7,841 bases of DNA from Actinobacteria bacterium UBA5975 (GTDB lineage: Bacteria; Actinomycetota; Actinomycetes; Nanopelagicales; Nanopelagicaceae). Positions 1 through 6,949 of this stretch are shown here, one piece after another. Location: contig DJBN01000046.1 in the NCBI GenBank assembly GCA_002430075.1, positions 1 to 7,841 of the forward strand, in the 5' to 3' direction. A program made the position numbers and the translations under genes. A model generated the notes under the pieces. That model was given only the letters and a program-made list of their open reading frames with translations, had not been told where the DNA came from and did no database searches. Numbering within the stretch: the first letter of the stretch is position 1; every line of letters begins with the position of its first letter.

Positions 1-41
1 TGCCTCGACCTATTGGCCATCTATTAATAACTTTCTACGCA

Positions 42-47
42 TAAGAT
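42..47 (+). promoter_or_regulatory. possible -10 element for the permease gene
   Basis: TAAGAT fits the actinobacterial TAnnnT -10 pattern and would start transcription about 25 nt before the GTG start, leaving room for the AAAGGGG ribosome site at 67-73. No convincing -35 hexamer lies 16-18 bp upstream; TTGGCC at 13-18 is too far away (23-bp spacer). Weak call from consensus only. Confidence 0.2.
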
Positions 48-78
48 AGGCACAGGTAATTGAGATAAAGGGGCAGTT

Positions 79-2418
79 GTGGCTAAGTCTTGGACTGATG
101 ATGCACCTCAGCCAGTTGCACTTCAGGAGCAGGCACACGTAAAAGATCTTTTCTCGTACAAAGTGAAGAGATTCTTTCTAGGTGGCGCGCTCAATAGACA
201 TTCACTGGGGCATCAACGACTGAGCAAGCGATATGCGTTAGGTATTCTCTCCTCTGACTGTATTTCATCTTCTGCCTACGGCTCTGAGCAAATTTTGATT
301 GCCCTACTTCCTGCATTTGGTTTAGCTGCATTTGCCATCTTGATGCCAATGACCGCAGTTGTTCTTGCAATTCTCCTACTTATTACCTTGTCATATCGAA
401 ACGTGATTGATGTCTACACAAAGACTGGCGGCGCATACATAGTCTCGCGTGACAACTTTGGACCAGTAGTTGCACAAATTGCAGCAGTGGCGCTAATGCT
501 TGATTACATCGTGACAGTAGCAATCCAATCTGCAGCAGGAGTTGCAGCAATTATCTCTACCTTCCCATCGCTGGGTCCTTGGAAAATTCATATGATTTTT
601 GCCGTGATTGCACTTCTTACCTACGGAAATTTACGTGGGGTTAAAGAGGCCGGCAAAGTCTTCGCACTTCCTACTTACTTCTTTGTAATGTGCATGCTCA
701 CAGTTTTTGGAATGGGTCTCTACAGACTGGCCAACGGCACGCTTCCTGTGATGGATACAGATATGCCTGGAGCAGTCCCTGTTGGGGAAGCACAAGGCTT
801 ACTTACCTTTGCTGCAGTATTTATTTTGCTACGCGCTTTCGCAAACGGTGGCTCTTCATTAACAGGTCTCGAAGCAATCTCTGATGGAGTTGCCCTTTTC
901 AAAGCACCAGAACATGTCAATGCAAAAAGAACTCTTGTAGTGATGAGTACATTGCTCGGAACACTTGTACTGGGTGTTTCATTCTTCGCCCACAAAATTC
1001 ACGCTGTACCTTATGAATCTGGAGTGCCAACTGTAATTTCTCAAATCGCAAAGGTTACAGTCGGAACAGGAACATTTGGCTCGATCATGTTCATTTTAGT
1101 TCAGCTTGCAACGATGCTTATTTTATTCGCTGGCGCAAATACCACCTATAGCGCTTTTCCATTACTCGTTAATTTTGTTGCAACTGATGGCTATTTGCCT
1201 CGCCAGCTCACTAAACGCGGTCACAGGCTGGCATTTTCAAATGGAATTCTGCTCTTGTCAGGTGGCGGACTTCTTCTTGTAGTAATCACAGCGGGCTCTG
1301 TAGAAAATCTTGTCGCATTCTATGCACTAGGTGTATTTACCGGTTTTACATTGGCTGGATTTGGAATGACTCGTTACTTCTTGCGCACCAAGCCCGAACA
1401 ATGGCGTATTAAGGTTGTTATTAATGCCCTTGCTGGCTCAATATCTTTAATAATTGTCATTATCTTTTCTATCGTGAAATTTACAGAAGGTGCTTGGCTA
1501 GTATTGGTGACTGCGCCAATCTTGGTAATGACGCTTTTGCGTTTACGTCGCCAATACACCCGTGAGCAAGAAGTGCTATCTGTGCGAACAGATGAAGAAC
1601 GTGCAACCTCTATGGCGCGCCATAATGTCGCAATATTTGTCGATAGCGTTGATCTTGCCACAGTTGGTGCTGTTCGTTACGCACGGAGTTTGAAGCCTCA
1701 TAAAATAAAGGCGGTCCACTTCGTTATCGATGATCGCAGAGCAGAAGAGATTCAGCGCGCATGGGCTGCCTCAGACGCGCTTGTAGATGTGCAACTCGAT
1801 CTAGTGGATTGCCCTGATCGACGAATTGCAAATTCAGCTCTTGATTATGCAATTCGAAAGACTGAAAAGCCCGATGTTGAATTAACGATCTTGCTTCCAC
1901 GACGCTCCTATTCACGATTCTTGGGGCGTTTATTACACGATCAAACTGCTGAAGAAATTGCAGCACCAATCTCGCAACTTGAGCGCGTAGTTGCAACGAT
2001 TGTTCCCTTTGATGTAAATCGCATTACTTCAGGAAATAAACTGACAGTTCCTGTGCTTATCCCCGTTGAGCCAATGCAGGTTGCAGATGAAATAGGTAAG
2101 CCTGCGCAACAAGAGCAGAAAGTCTTCGCGCCCATTTCTCACTACGCTGAAGATGTAACTCCTATAAAGAGTGTCGAATGGCGTAAGCGCTCAAAGGTGC
2201 ATGGCAGAGTGACTTCGATATTAACGGCCCCACGGGGTTCAGCTCCCATGTTGCAAGTTGAAGTTTGGGATCAAACCGGGGGAATAACTCTTAACTTCTT
2301 AGGTCGGCGTGAGATTGCCGGCCTTGAGGTTGGCATGGAACTTCGCGCCGAAGGTATGGTGGGTGAAGAAGATGGTCAATTGACTATCTTGAATCCCTCC
2401 TACGAACTACTTATCTGA
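79..2418 (+). CDS. APC-superfamily permease fused to a C-terminal OB-fold domain
   Basis: Inner-membrane amino acid/polyamine/cation-type permease of the APC superfamily; the substrate cannot be told from sequence. Residues about 50-490 hold roughly 12 hydrophobic segments with APC-like motifs: SSxxYGSEQIL (about 63-73), KTGGAY (115-120) and GGSSLTGLEAISDG (257-270). A basic stretch (RLRRQYTR, 488-495) ends the membrane part. Residues about 515-650 form a soluble alpha/beta region resembling a universal-stress-type domain, as in actinobacterial relatives such as mycobacterial Rv2690c (recalled, about 657 aa). The extra tail, about 700-779, matches the small actinobacterial OB-fold 'nucleic acid binding' proteins, with GRVTSI (709-714), a DxTGGIT strand, FLGRR, a GMVGE turn and the ending NPSYELL. 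These are normally separate genes near trkA. The start is GTG with an AAAGGGG ribosome site 5 nt upstream. The stop lies inside the 3' end of convergent tadA. The permease and OB-fold calls are firm; the transported substrate is unknown. Confidence 0.9.
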   Translation: MAKSWTDDAPQPVALQEQAHVKDLFSYKVKRFFLGGALNRHSLGHQRLSKRYALGILSSDCISSSAYGSEQILIALLPAFGLAAFAILMPMTAVVLAILLLITLSYRNVIDVYTKTGGAYIVSRDNFGPVVAQIAAVALMLDYIVTVAIQSAAGVAAIISTFPSLGPWKIHMIFAVIALLTYGNLRGVKEAGKVFALPTYFFVMCMLTVFGMGLYRLANGTLPVMDTDMPGAVPVGEAQGLLTFAAVFILLRAFANGGSSLTGLEAISDGVALFKAPEHVNAKRTLVVMSTLLGTLVLGVSFFAHKIHAVPYESGVPTVISQIAKVTVGTGTFGSIMFILVQLATMLILFAGANTTYSAFPLLVNFVATDGYLPRQLTKRGHRLAFSNGILLLSGGGLLLVVITAGSVENLVAFYALGVFTGFTLAGFGMTRYFLRTKPEQWRIKVVINALAGSISLIIVIIFSIVKFTEGAWLVLVTAPILVMTLLRLRRQYTREQEVLSVRTDEERATSMARHNVAIFVDSVDLATVGAVRYARSLKPHKIKAVHFVIDDRRAEEIQRAWAASDALVDVQLDLVDCPDRRIANSALDYAIRKTEKPDVELTILLPRRSYSRFLGRLLHDQTAEEIAAPISQLERVVATIVPFDVNRITSGNKLTVPVLIPVEPMQVADEIGKPAQQEQKVFAPISHYAEDVTPIKSVEWRKRSKVHGRVTSILTAPRGSAPMLQVEVWDQTGGITLNFLGRREIAGLEVGMELRAEGMVGEEDGQLTILNPSYELLI

Positions 2419-2835
2419 GAAGAATTCTTTTAAAATCTGAGCACATTCATCTTCGCGAATTCCAGCCGTCACTTCAACTTTAAATATTGATCGAGGGTCA
2501 CGAAGAACATCCCACACTGATCCAACCGCTCCTGCTTTTTCATCCCATGCACCAAAAATTAGGTGAGAAATTCGAGATTGAGCAATAGCGCCTGCGCACA
2601 TTGCACAGGGCTCTAAGGTGACAATCAGCGTGCAACCATCGAGGCGAGAATTTTGAAGTCGAGAAGCTGCATCGCGTATAGCCACAACTTCAGCATGTGC
2701 GGTCGGATCATTATTTGCTTCACGCTCATTTGAGCCTCGTCCGACAATTACTCCATCTTTGTTGATAACAATTGCGCCCACAGGTACATCGCCAGTAGAG
2801 AATGCAGAGCGAGCAATGACCAGTGCTTCGCCCAT
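2407..2835 (-). CDS. tadA: tRNA-specific adenosine-34 deaminase TadA
   Basis: Zinc-dependent cytoplasmic deaminase that converts adenosine-34 (wobble position) of tRNA-Arg(ACG) to inosine. The catalytic signatures are intact: HAEV with the zinc-ligand His and catalytic Glu (residues 47 and 49 from the chosen start), and PCAMC with the two zinc cysteines (77 and 80). The N-terminal GDVPVGAIV strand and the NDPTAHAE context are typical of TadA rather than other cytidine/deoxycytidylate deaminases. The frame stays open to a TTG at 2898, which would give 163 residues and overlap the upstream gene by 35 bp. I prefer the ATG at 2835 (142 residues) because TadA proteins begin close to the helix that starts here (MGEALVIA), and because it leaves a 28-bp gap to the upstream stop. 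It is probably cotranscribed with the deaminase-associated gene. The 3' end overlaps the permease gene by 12 bp with no room for a terminator. Confidence 0.93.
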   Translation of the reverse strand: MGEALVIARSAFSTGDVPVGAIVINKDGVIVGRGSNEREANNDPTAHAEVVAIRDAASRLQNSRLDGCTLIVTLEPCAMCAGAIAQSRISHLIFGAWDEKAGAVGSVWDVLRDPRSIFKVEVTAGIREDECAQILKEFFSDK

Positions 2836-2863
2836 AAGTTCTTCAGCGCTAGATATTGAAATT

Positions 2864-3328
2864 CTATGACTCCAATAGCTGTGAAAGTTCTTCTGCAAAT
2901 CCTAACCGATTGGCGATTGCCTCAATCTGTTCATCAGGAAAAAGATCTGCGTCGTCGCATAAAGTTGAGAGCTCCATACTATGCAATCCAAGATCAGAGA
3001 AAATATCTATATCACCTGCAGGTAGCGGCTCATCTTCTTCTTCCGGTTGATCGATATCTGCAAGTTCTAAGAATTCAGCGGCAACTTCATAATCAATCGC
3101 ACACGAAATATCGCTAATAAAAAACTTAACATGCGTCCCAAGGACTCGCACCGCTAAAAAGAATTCATCATCGATGGCAATCAGGGCAACTGCTCCACCA
3201 TTTGTCTGCTGCTTCTTTAAGCGGTCGATTATGTGAGTTAGGTCATCGGGGTCCGGCAGCGACGCGATAGACCAGCGTCCATCTTCATGCCACGCTTCAA
3301 TTGCGAAGTCCTGGGTTGCCTCAGTCAT
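2864..3328 (-). CDS. tRNA adenosine deaminase-associated protein
   Basis: Small acidic cytoplasmic protein of the actinobacterial family found next to tadA and named for that linkage; its biochemical role is unknown, and an accessory role in tRNA deamination is inference. Visible family features are a DGRW-containing first strand, FFLAVRV and VKFFISD strands (about 56-73 from the chosen start), an acidic linker (QPEEEDEP), then PAGDIDIFSDLG and a C-terminal LCDDADLFPDEQIEAIANRLGF helix pair. The start is uncertain. ATGs at 3349, 3337 and 3328 are all in frame, giving 161, 157 or 154 residues. I chose 3328 because family members begin only a few residues before the first strand and because a GGGG run lies just upstream; the 3349 start has no ribosome site. 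tadA follows 28 bp downstream on the same strand, and upp is divergent upstream. Confidence 0.88.
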   Translation of the reverse strand: MTEATQDFAIEAWHEDGRWSIASLPDPDDLTHIIDRLKKQQTNGGAVALIAIDDEFFLAVRVLGTHVKFFISDISCAIDYEVAAEFLELADIDQPEEEDEPLPAGDIDIFSDLGLHSMELSTLCDDADLFPDEQIEAIANRLGFAEELSQLLES

Positions 3329-3348
3329 GTACCCCATTTTGGCACTCA

Positions 3349-3376
3349 TTGATGAGGAATGAAAGCCCTGTAAGGT
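3349..3376 (+). promoter_or_regulatory. candidate upp promoter, nearly leaderless
   Basis: TTGATG (3349-3354, four of six matches to TTGACA) is followed after 16 bp by TAAGGT (3371-3376), which fits TAnnnT. A transcript from here would begin about 7 nt later, at or next to the upp ATG at 3384, giving a leaderless or near-leaderless message. The same TAAGG could instead be a ribosome site 8 nt before the ATG, in which case the promoter lies elsewhere. The region also has to hold the divergent promoter of the tadA pair. Consensus-based only. Confidence 0.3.
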
Positions 3377-3383
3377 TATCTAT

Positions 3384-4022
3384 ATGAAAGTTCATGTTGC
3401 GAATCATCCACTGATCTCTCACAAACTCACGATGTTGCGGGATGAGAGAACCGATTCTCCAACTTTCCGCTTGCTCGTTGAAGAGCTTGTAACGCTACTT
3501 GCATATGAAGCCACCCGAGATGTTCATACAAAGACAGTTTCAATTAAGACACCTGTTACAGAAACTACGGGTTTGGTACTTGCTGAACCTCGACCGGTAG
3601 TTGTCCCAATTTTGCGCGCAGGTCTTGGGATGCTTGAAGGTATGACTAAGTTACTTCCAACAGCTCAAGTTGGTTTTCTTGGAATGGTTCGCGATGAAGA
3701 AACTCTCCAGGCCAGCACTTATGCCAATCGTTTACCTGAAGATTTATCAGGGCGCCAGTGTTTTATTCTCGATCCAATGCTTGCAACAGGTGGAACGCTT
3801 GTGATGGCAATTAATTATCTTATCGAGCGTGGCGCAAATGAAATTACAGTAATTTGTTTACTTGCCGCCCCTGAAGGAATCAAAGTCTTGGAAGATGAAT
3901 TTAATGGCTCTGGAGTTCCCATCACATTAGTGACAGGTTCGCTTGATGAAAGATTGAATGAAAAGGGATACATAGTTCCAGGGCTTGGCGATGCTGGTGA
4001 TCGACTTTACGGTGTTGTGTAA
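3384..4022 (+). CDS. upp: uracil phosphoribosyltransferase
   Basis: Cytoplasmic pyrimidine-salvage enzyme: uracil plus PRPP gives UMP and pyrophosphate. At 212 residues it is close to the usual length (about 208). The PRPP-binding loop DPMLATGGT is at residues 130-138, RAGLGM at 78-83, and the flexible-loop region with VRDEETL at 102-108. The uracil-binding C-terminal signature [12 protein letters not shown] lies at 196-207, near the end of the protein as in other Upp proteins. The N-terminal [13 protein letters not shown] is also characteristic. The ATG is preceded by TAAGG 8 nt upstream. It heads a tightly packed run: its TAA stop is followed directly, and in the same frame, by the ATG of the malic enzyme gene, so the two are almost certainly cotranscribed. 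No UPRTase key motif is missing. Confidence 0.97.
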   Translation: MKVHVANHPLISHKLTMLRDERTDSPTFRLLVEELVTLLAYEATRDVHTKTVSIKTPVTETTGLVLAEPRPVVVPILRAGLGMLEGMTKLLPTAQVGFLGMVRDEETLQASTYANRLPEDLSGRQCFILDPMLATGGTLVMAINYLIERGANEITVICLLAAPEGIKVLEDEFNGSGVPITLVTGSLDERLNEKGYIVPGLGDAGDRLYGVV

Positions 4023-5399
4023 ATGGCATCCACTTCGCCTGGGTACGGAATAACTATTCGAGTTGAAGGTGCTCCTGATTACAATCCGGTAGCTCTTATC
4101 ACCACAACGATCACAGGTGCTGGAGCAACAATCACAGCGCTCGATGTCGTTGAGTCGCAAATTGAAAAAGTGGTTGTAGATGTCACGTGTGACACAATCG
4201 ATGCAGACCATGCACAGGATATTCATGATGCGCTATCTGCGCACGAGGGGCTCTCTGTTCGCGCTGTAAGTGATAGAACATTCTTGCTTCACCTCGGGGG
4301 TAAGATCGAGATTAATTCAAAGGTTCCACTAAAGACTCGAGATGATCTTTCACGTGCCTACACACCTGGTGTTGCTCGCATATCTCAGGCAATCGTTGAT
4401 GATCCTTCTGCCGTGAATCGATTAACTATGAAGCGCAATACTGTTGCAGTTGTTACAGATGGATCGGCAGTTCTTGGCTTGGGTAATATCGGACCGGCGG
4501 CAGCTCTTCCTGTAATGGAAGGTAAGGCCGCTCTATTTAAGCGTTTTGCAAATGTTGATGCTTGGCCAGTGTGCCTTGATACTCAAGATGTTGATGAAAT
4601 TGTACGTACGGTCCAGTTGATTGCTCCTGTCTACGGAGGAATAAATCTAGAAGATATCTCTGCTCCTCGTTGCTTTGAAATTGAACGCAGGTTACGAGAA
4701 TTGCTCGATATTCCTGTCTTTCATGATGACCAACACGGAACTGCAATTGTAGTTCTAGCTGCACTTCGCAATTCTTTGAAGTTAGTAATGAAAGATCTCT
4801 CAACTGTAAAAATTATTTTAAGCGGAGCTGGTGCTGCTGGAACTGCGATAGCTCGCTTATTGATGTTGAGCGGAGCTACCAACATCATTGCTTTCGACAA
4901 GGATGGGGTGCTACATAGGGGCTCCACCACAGATGGAGAAATGAGATCTTGGTTTATCACAAATACGAATCCAGCAAATTTTGAGGGTACTGTCCATCAA
5001 GCCATGGTAGGCGCCGATATATTTATTGGAGTCAGTGCACCGAAAGTATTAAATGAAGAAGATGTGGCATCCATGGCACCCGGTGCAATCGTCTTCGCGC
5101 TAGCCAATCCAGACCCAGAGATAGATCCAAAAATTGCACGCAAATATGCTGCAGTTGTTGCTACAGGTCGGAGCGATCAACCCAACCAAATTAATAATGT
5201 GCTCGCTTTTCCAGGGATTTTTAGGGGACTTTTGGATGCTCAAGCGCACCGGATAACTGACGAGCTATTGGTGGCTGCCGCTGAAGCAATTGCTGAGTGC
5301 GTAAGTTCCTCACAGCTCAATGCTTCTTACATCGTGCCTAGCGTATTTGATCCTAATGTTGTTATAAAGGTTGCTGAAGCCGTGAAGAAGTTGGTGTGA
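4023..5399 (+). CDS. NAD-type malic enzyme with N-terminal ACT domain
   Basis: Oxidative decarboxylation of malate to pyruvate and CO2, linking the TCA cycle with pyruvate; cytoplasmic. At 458 residues it has the actinobacterial layout: an ACT-like domain at about 8-85, then the malic enzyme N-domain and NAD-binding domain. Conserved residues seen are Tyr113 in AYTPGVA, Lys168 in [11 protein letters not shown], metal-binding Glu210-Asp211 in [14 protein letters not shown] and Asp235-Asp236 in FHDDQHGTA. The dinucleotide-binding loop SGAGAAGTA is at 267-275, and ANPDPEI (361-367) and [11 protein letters not shown] (382-392) follow. The ACT domain suggests allosteric control by a small molecule, often an amino acid in other ACT proteins; the ligand here is unknown. 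NAD rather than NADP preference is inferred from family resemblance. It starts right after the upp stop with no intergenic base, and its TGA stop overlaps the dedA start. Confidence 0.95.
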   Translation: MASTSPGYGITIRVEGAPDYNPVALITTTITGAGATITALDVVESQIEKVVVDVTCDTIDADHAQDIHDALSAHEGLSVRAVSDRTFLLHLGGKIEINSKVPLKTRDDLSRAYTPGVARISQAIVDDPSAVNRLTMKRNTVAVVTDGSAVLGLGNIGPAAALPVMEGKAALFKRFANVDAWPVCLDTQDVDEIVRTVQLIAPVYGGINLEDISAPRCFEIERRLRELLDIPVFHDDQHGTAIVVLAALRNSLKLVMKDLSTVKIILSGAGAAGTAIARLLMLSGATNIIAFDKDGVLHRGSTTDGEMRSWFITNTNPANFEGTVHQAMVGADIFIGVSAPKVLNEEDVASMAPGAIVFALANPDPEIDPKIARKYAAVVATGRSDQPNQINNVLAFPGIFRGLLDAQAHRITDELLVAAAEAIAECVSSSQLNASYIVPSVFDPNVVIKVAEAVKKLV

Positions 5400-6001
5400 T
5401 GGAACTACTTGCATCCTTTGATGCTCAATTCACAGCCCTTGCTCCATTTATTTTTTACCTTATCGTTTGGGCAATTGTCTTTGTAGAGACAGGCTTGCTC
5501 TTTGGTTTCTTTCTTCCAGGGGATTCCATCTTATTTAGTGCAGGGCTTGTAGCTGCAACAAAATCTGACATAAATATTGTATTTCTAATCCTTGTTATTC
5601 TTTCTGCGGCTTTTATTGGCGACCAGGTTGGCTTTGTATTGGGACGAGTTGTTGGCCGCCCATACCTTGAAAAGAGAAAATCACTTCGTATACAGCGAAT
5701 GATTGAAAATTCTGAACGTTTCTATCAGCAGACAGGGTGGTGGGCAGTCGTAGCAGCTCGATTCTTCCCTTGGATTCGTACATTTGTTCCACCAATTGCT
5801 GGAATTTTAAAAATGAACTACTACAAATTTTTATCAGCAAATATTCTGGGGGCGATACTTTGGGGTGCTGGAATTACACTTGCAGGATATTACGCAGCCT
5901 CATTGCCGTGGGTTAAGACATTTTCCTATGCGATTGCTACCTTCTTTATTTGTGCGTCAATCGTCTCCGGGCTAGTGAATTATTTACGCCGCCCGCGATA
6001 A
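5399..6001 (+). CDS. DedA-family (SNARE-associated/VTT) membrane protein
   Basis: Integral membrane protein of the DedA family, whose members are linked to lipid-carrier or phospholipid flipping, proton-driven homeostasis and envelope integrity; the exact substrate is not deducible. The chosen ATG gives 200 residues; a GTG one codon upstream (5396) is also possible and would overlap the malic enzyme by 4 bp rather than 1 bp. Four to five hydrophobic segments are visible. Numbered from the GTG, Glu31 and Asp43 (in FFLPGDS) are 12 residues apart, and Arg122 and Arg128 (in ARFFPWIRTFVPPIAG) are 6 apart. As I recall them, E. coli YqjA has essential residues with the same spacing (E39/D51 and R130/R136). 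The gene is translationally coupled to the malic enzyme gene (TGATG junction). Its last 56 bp overlap the 3' end of the convergent transporter gene. Confidence 0.93.
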   Translation: MELLASFDAQFTALAPFIFYLIVWAIVFVETGLLFGFFLPGDSILFSAGLVAATKSDINIVFLILVILSAAFIGDQVGFVLGRVVGRPYLEKRKSLRIQRMIENSERFYQQTGWWAVVAARFFPWIRTFVPPIAGILKMNYYKFLSANILGAILWGAGITLAGYYAASLPWVKTFSYAIATFFICASIVSGLVNYLRRPR

Positions 6002-6914
6002 CACCTAGATAGGTCATTGCGATACCTGTAATTAAGTAAAAAGTGATTTGTATTCCATTTGTGGGCAATAGCCAGTCCAAGATTACTGAACCTAGAAGTT
6101 GGCCTCCTACGCTATAGAGAGTAAAGGTGAGTACTCCTAAGTGCTGCACAACAGTGGCTGCAAAGGCAATATAGACAACTCCTATGACGCCACCTGTATA
6201 CATCCACCATGGCTTAATATGGAGAGGGCTTAACTCTTCTATTCCTAGAATGGATCTCGCGAGCAAGTAGATACCGAGAATTGAAGTACCCGTAATAAAA
6301 TTGAGAAGAGATGTTGTAAAGCTCTGATTCGAGTAAGTATTTATCTTCCCATTAAGCGCGCGCTGAAATCCAATAATTGAGCCGGCAAGTACTGCGAGAG
6401 CAACAATAAGCAGCGAAACCGATTGAATCTGGATTCGGTCTGCTACCGAAATAATGACTGCAGTAACGGTGATAATTGCGGCGACAGTTCGCTTTAAGGT
6501 TATTGCTCTTTTATCCCCACCGGAAATTCCGAGTTTATCTACCAAAAGTGAAGTGAATGTTTGTCCTGCAATCGAAGCAACAGAAAAGACAGCAACTCCG
6601 ATTTTAGGAATGATGAATGTTTGTATAGCAATTAGATTGCCACCTAGCACTCCCCCAAAGAATTCCCACCAATGAAGTTTTCGCTCTTTAAATGCTTGGA
6701 ATAAACGACGGATTCCCATTTTTATCGAAGAGTTAAAGATTGCTATTAGAAGGATAATTGCAAGGCCCGATGAGAATGAAATGAAAGCGGCCTGCACGGT
6801 ATTACCTAATTGATTTGAAAGTTCACCATTCACTCTCGCCTGGAGTGCGATAAGAACACCGGTCATTAAGGCTAAGTTATCTAATCGAATTAGGTAGCTT
6901 TTTACCTTTTGCAT
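5946..6914 (-). CDS. DMT-superfamily transporter, YdcZ/DUF606 type
   Basis: Inner-membrane transporter of the drug/metabolite superfamily with two tandem DUF606 (YdcZ) units, about 10 membrane segments in 322 residues; substrate unknown. The internal duplication is visible. LQARVNGELSNQ (24-35) in the first half pairs with FQRALNGKINTY (183-194) in the second. WWEFFGGVLGG...GVAVFSVASIAGQ (82-118) likewise pairs with WWMYTGGVIGV...GVLTFTLYSVGGQ (236-272). The two-domain form differs from the paired short YdcZ genes of some bacteria. The ATG at 6914 has no strong ribosome site; an ATG at 6866 (residue 17) would start right at the first membrane helix and is a less likely alternative. The gene lies 35 bp downstream of the GntR gene on the same strand and probably belongs to its regulon. 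The 3' end overlaps dedA by 56 bp. Confidence 0.9.
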   Translation of the reverse strand: MQKVKSYLIRLDNLALMTGVLIALQARVNGELSNQLGNTVQAAFISFSSGLAIILLIAIFNSSIKMGIRRLFQAFKERKLHWWEFFGGVLGGNLIAIQTFIIPKIGVAVFSVASIAGQTFTSLLVDKLGISGGDKRAITLKRTVAAIITVTAVIISVADRIQIQSVSLLIVALAVLAGSIIGFQRALNGKINTYSNQSFTTSLLNFITGTSILGIYLLARSILGIEELSPLHIKPWWMYTGGVIGVVYIAFAATVVQHLGVLTFTLYSVGGQLLGSVILDWLLPTNGIQITFYLITGIAMTYLGVIAGGVNNSLARRRLTHK

Positions 6915-6925
6915 TCACGCAACTT

Positions 6926-6942
6926 AACCTAAAATCAACCTA
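6926..6942 (-). repeat. direct repeat TAGGTT, 11-bp period, ahead of the transporter gene
   Basis: On the minus strand TAGGTT occurs twice, 11 bp apart (plus-strand AACCTA at 6926-6931 and 6937-6942), in the 35-bp gap between the GntR stop and the transporter start. One helical turn of spacing would place both copies on one face of the DNA, as for a regulator site, but FCD regulators usually bind inverted repeats and two hexamers can match by chance. Confidence 0.25.
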
Positions 6943-6949
6943 TCGGCAT

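Noticed and set aside
1..20. Possible divergent minus-strand gene starting at ATG 20-18 and leaving the window on the left
   Set aside because: Only six codons are visible (reading MANRSR); there is not enough sequence to support a gene, although a divergent neighbour would fit recalled mycobacterial gene order.
720..1996. Minus-strand open frames at 720-995, 1374-1661 and 1724-1996
   Set aside because: They are shadows of the permease gene: low-complexity or unfamiliar translations, no ribosome sites, fully inside a well-supported gene.
2418..2431. AAGAATTCTT palindrome with adjoining T run just after the permease stop, as a terminator
   Set aside because: The stem would be about 5 A/T-rich pairs around an AATT loop with one G-U pair, too weak for an intrinsic terminator, and it lies inside the tadA coding region.
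2856..3117. Plus-strand frames at 2856-3050 and 2866-3117
   Set aside because: Both are antisense to the deaminase-associated gene, whose family motifs are clear; no recognisable protein features.
3927..4226. Minus-strand 99-residue frame across the upp/malic enzyme junction
   Set aside because: Cys-, His- and Arg-rich translation typical of an antisense frame, lying over two strongly supported genes.
6003..6014. Inverted repeat ACCTA-GA-TAGGT just after the dedA stop
   Set aside because: Only five pairs with a 2-nt gap, no U-tract, and it is within the transporter coding sequence; not a credible hairpin.
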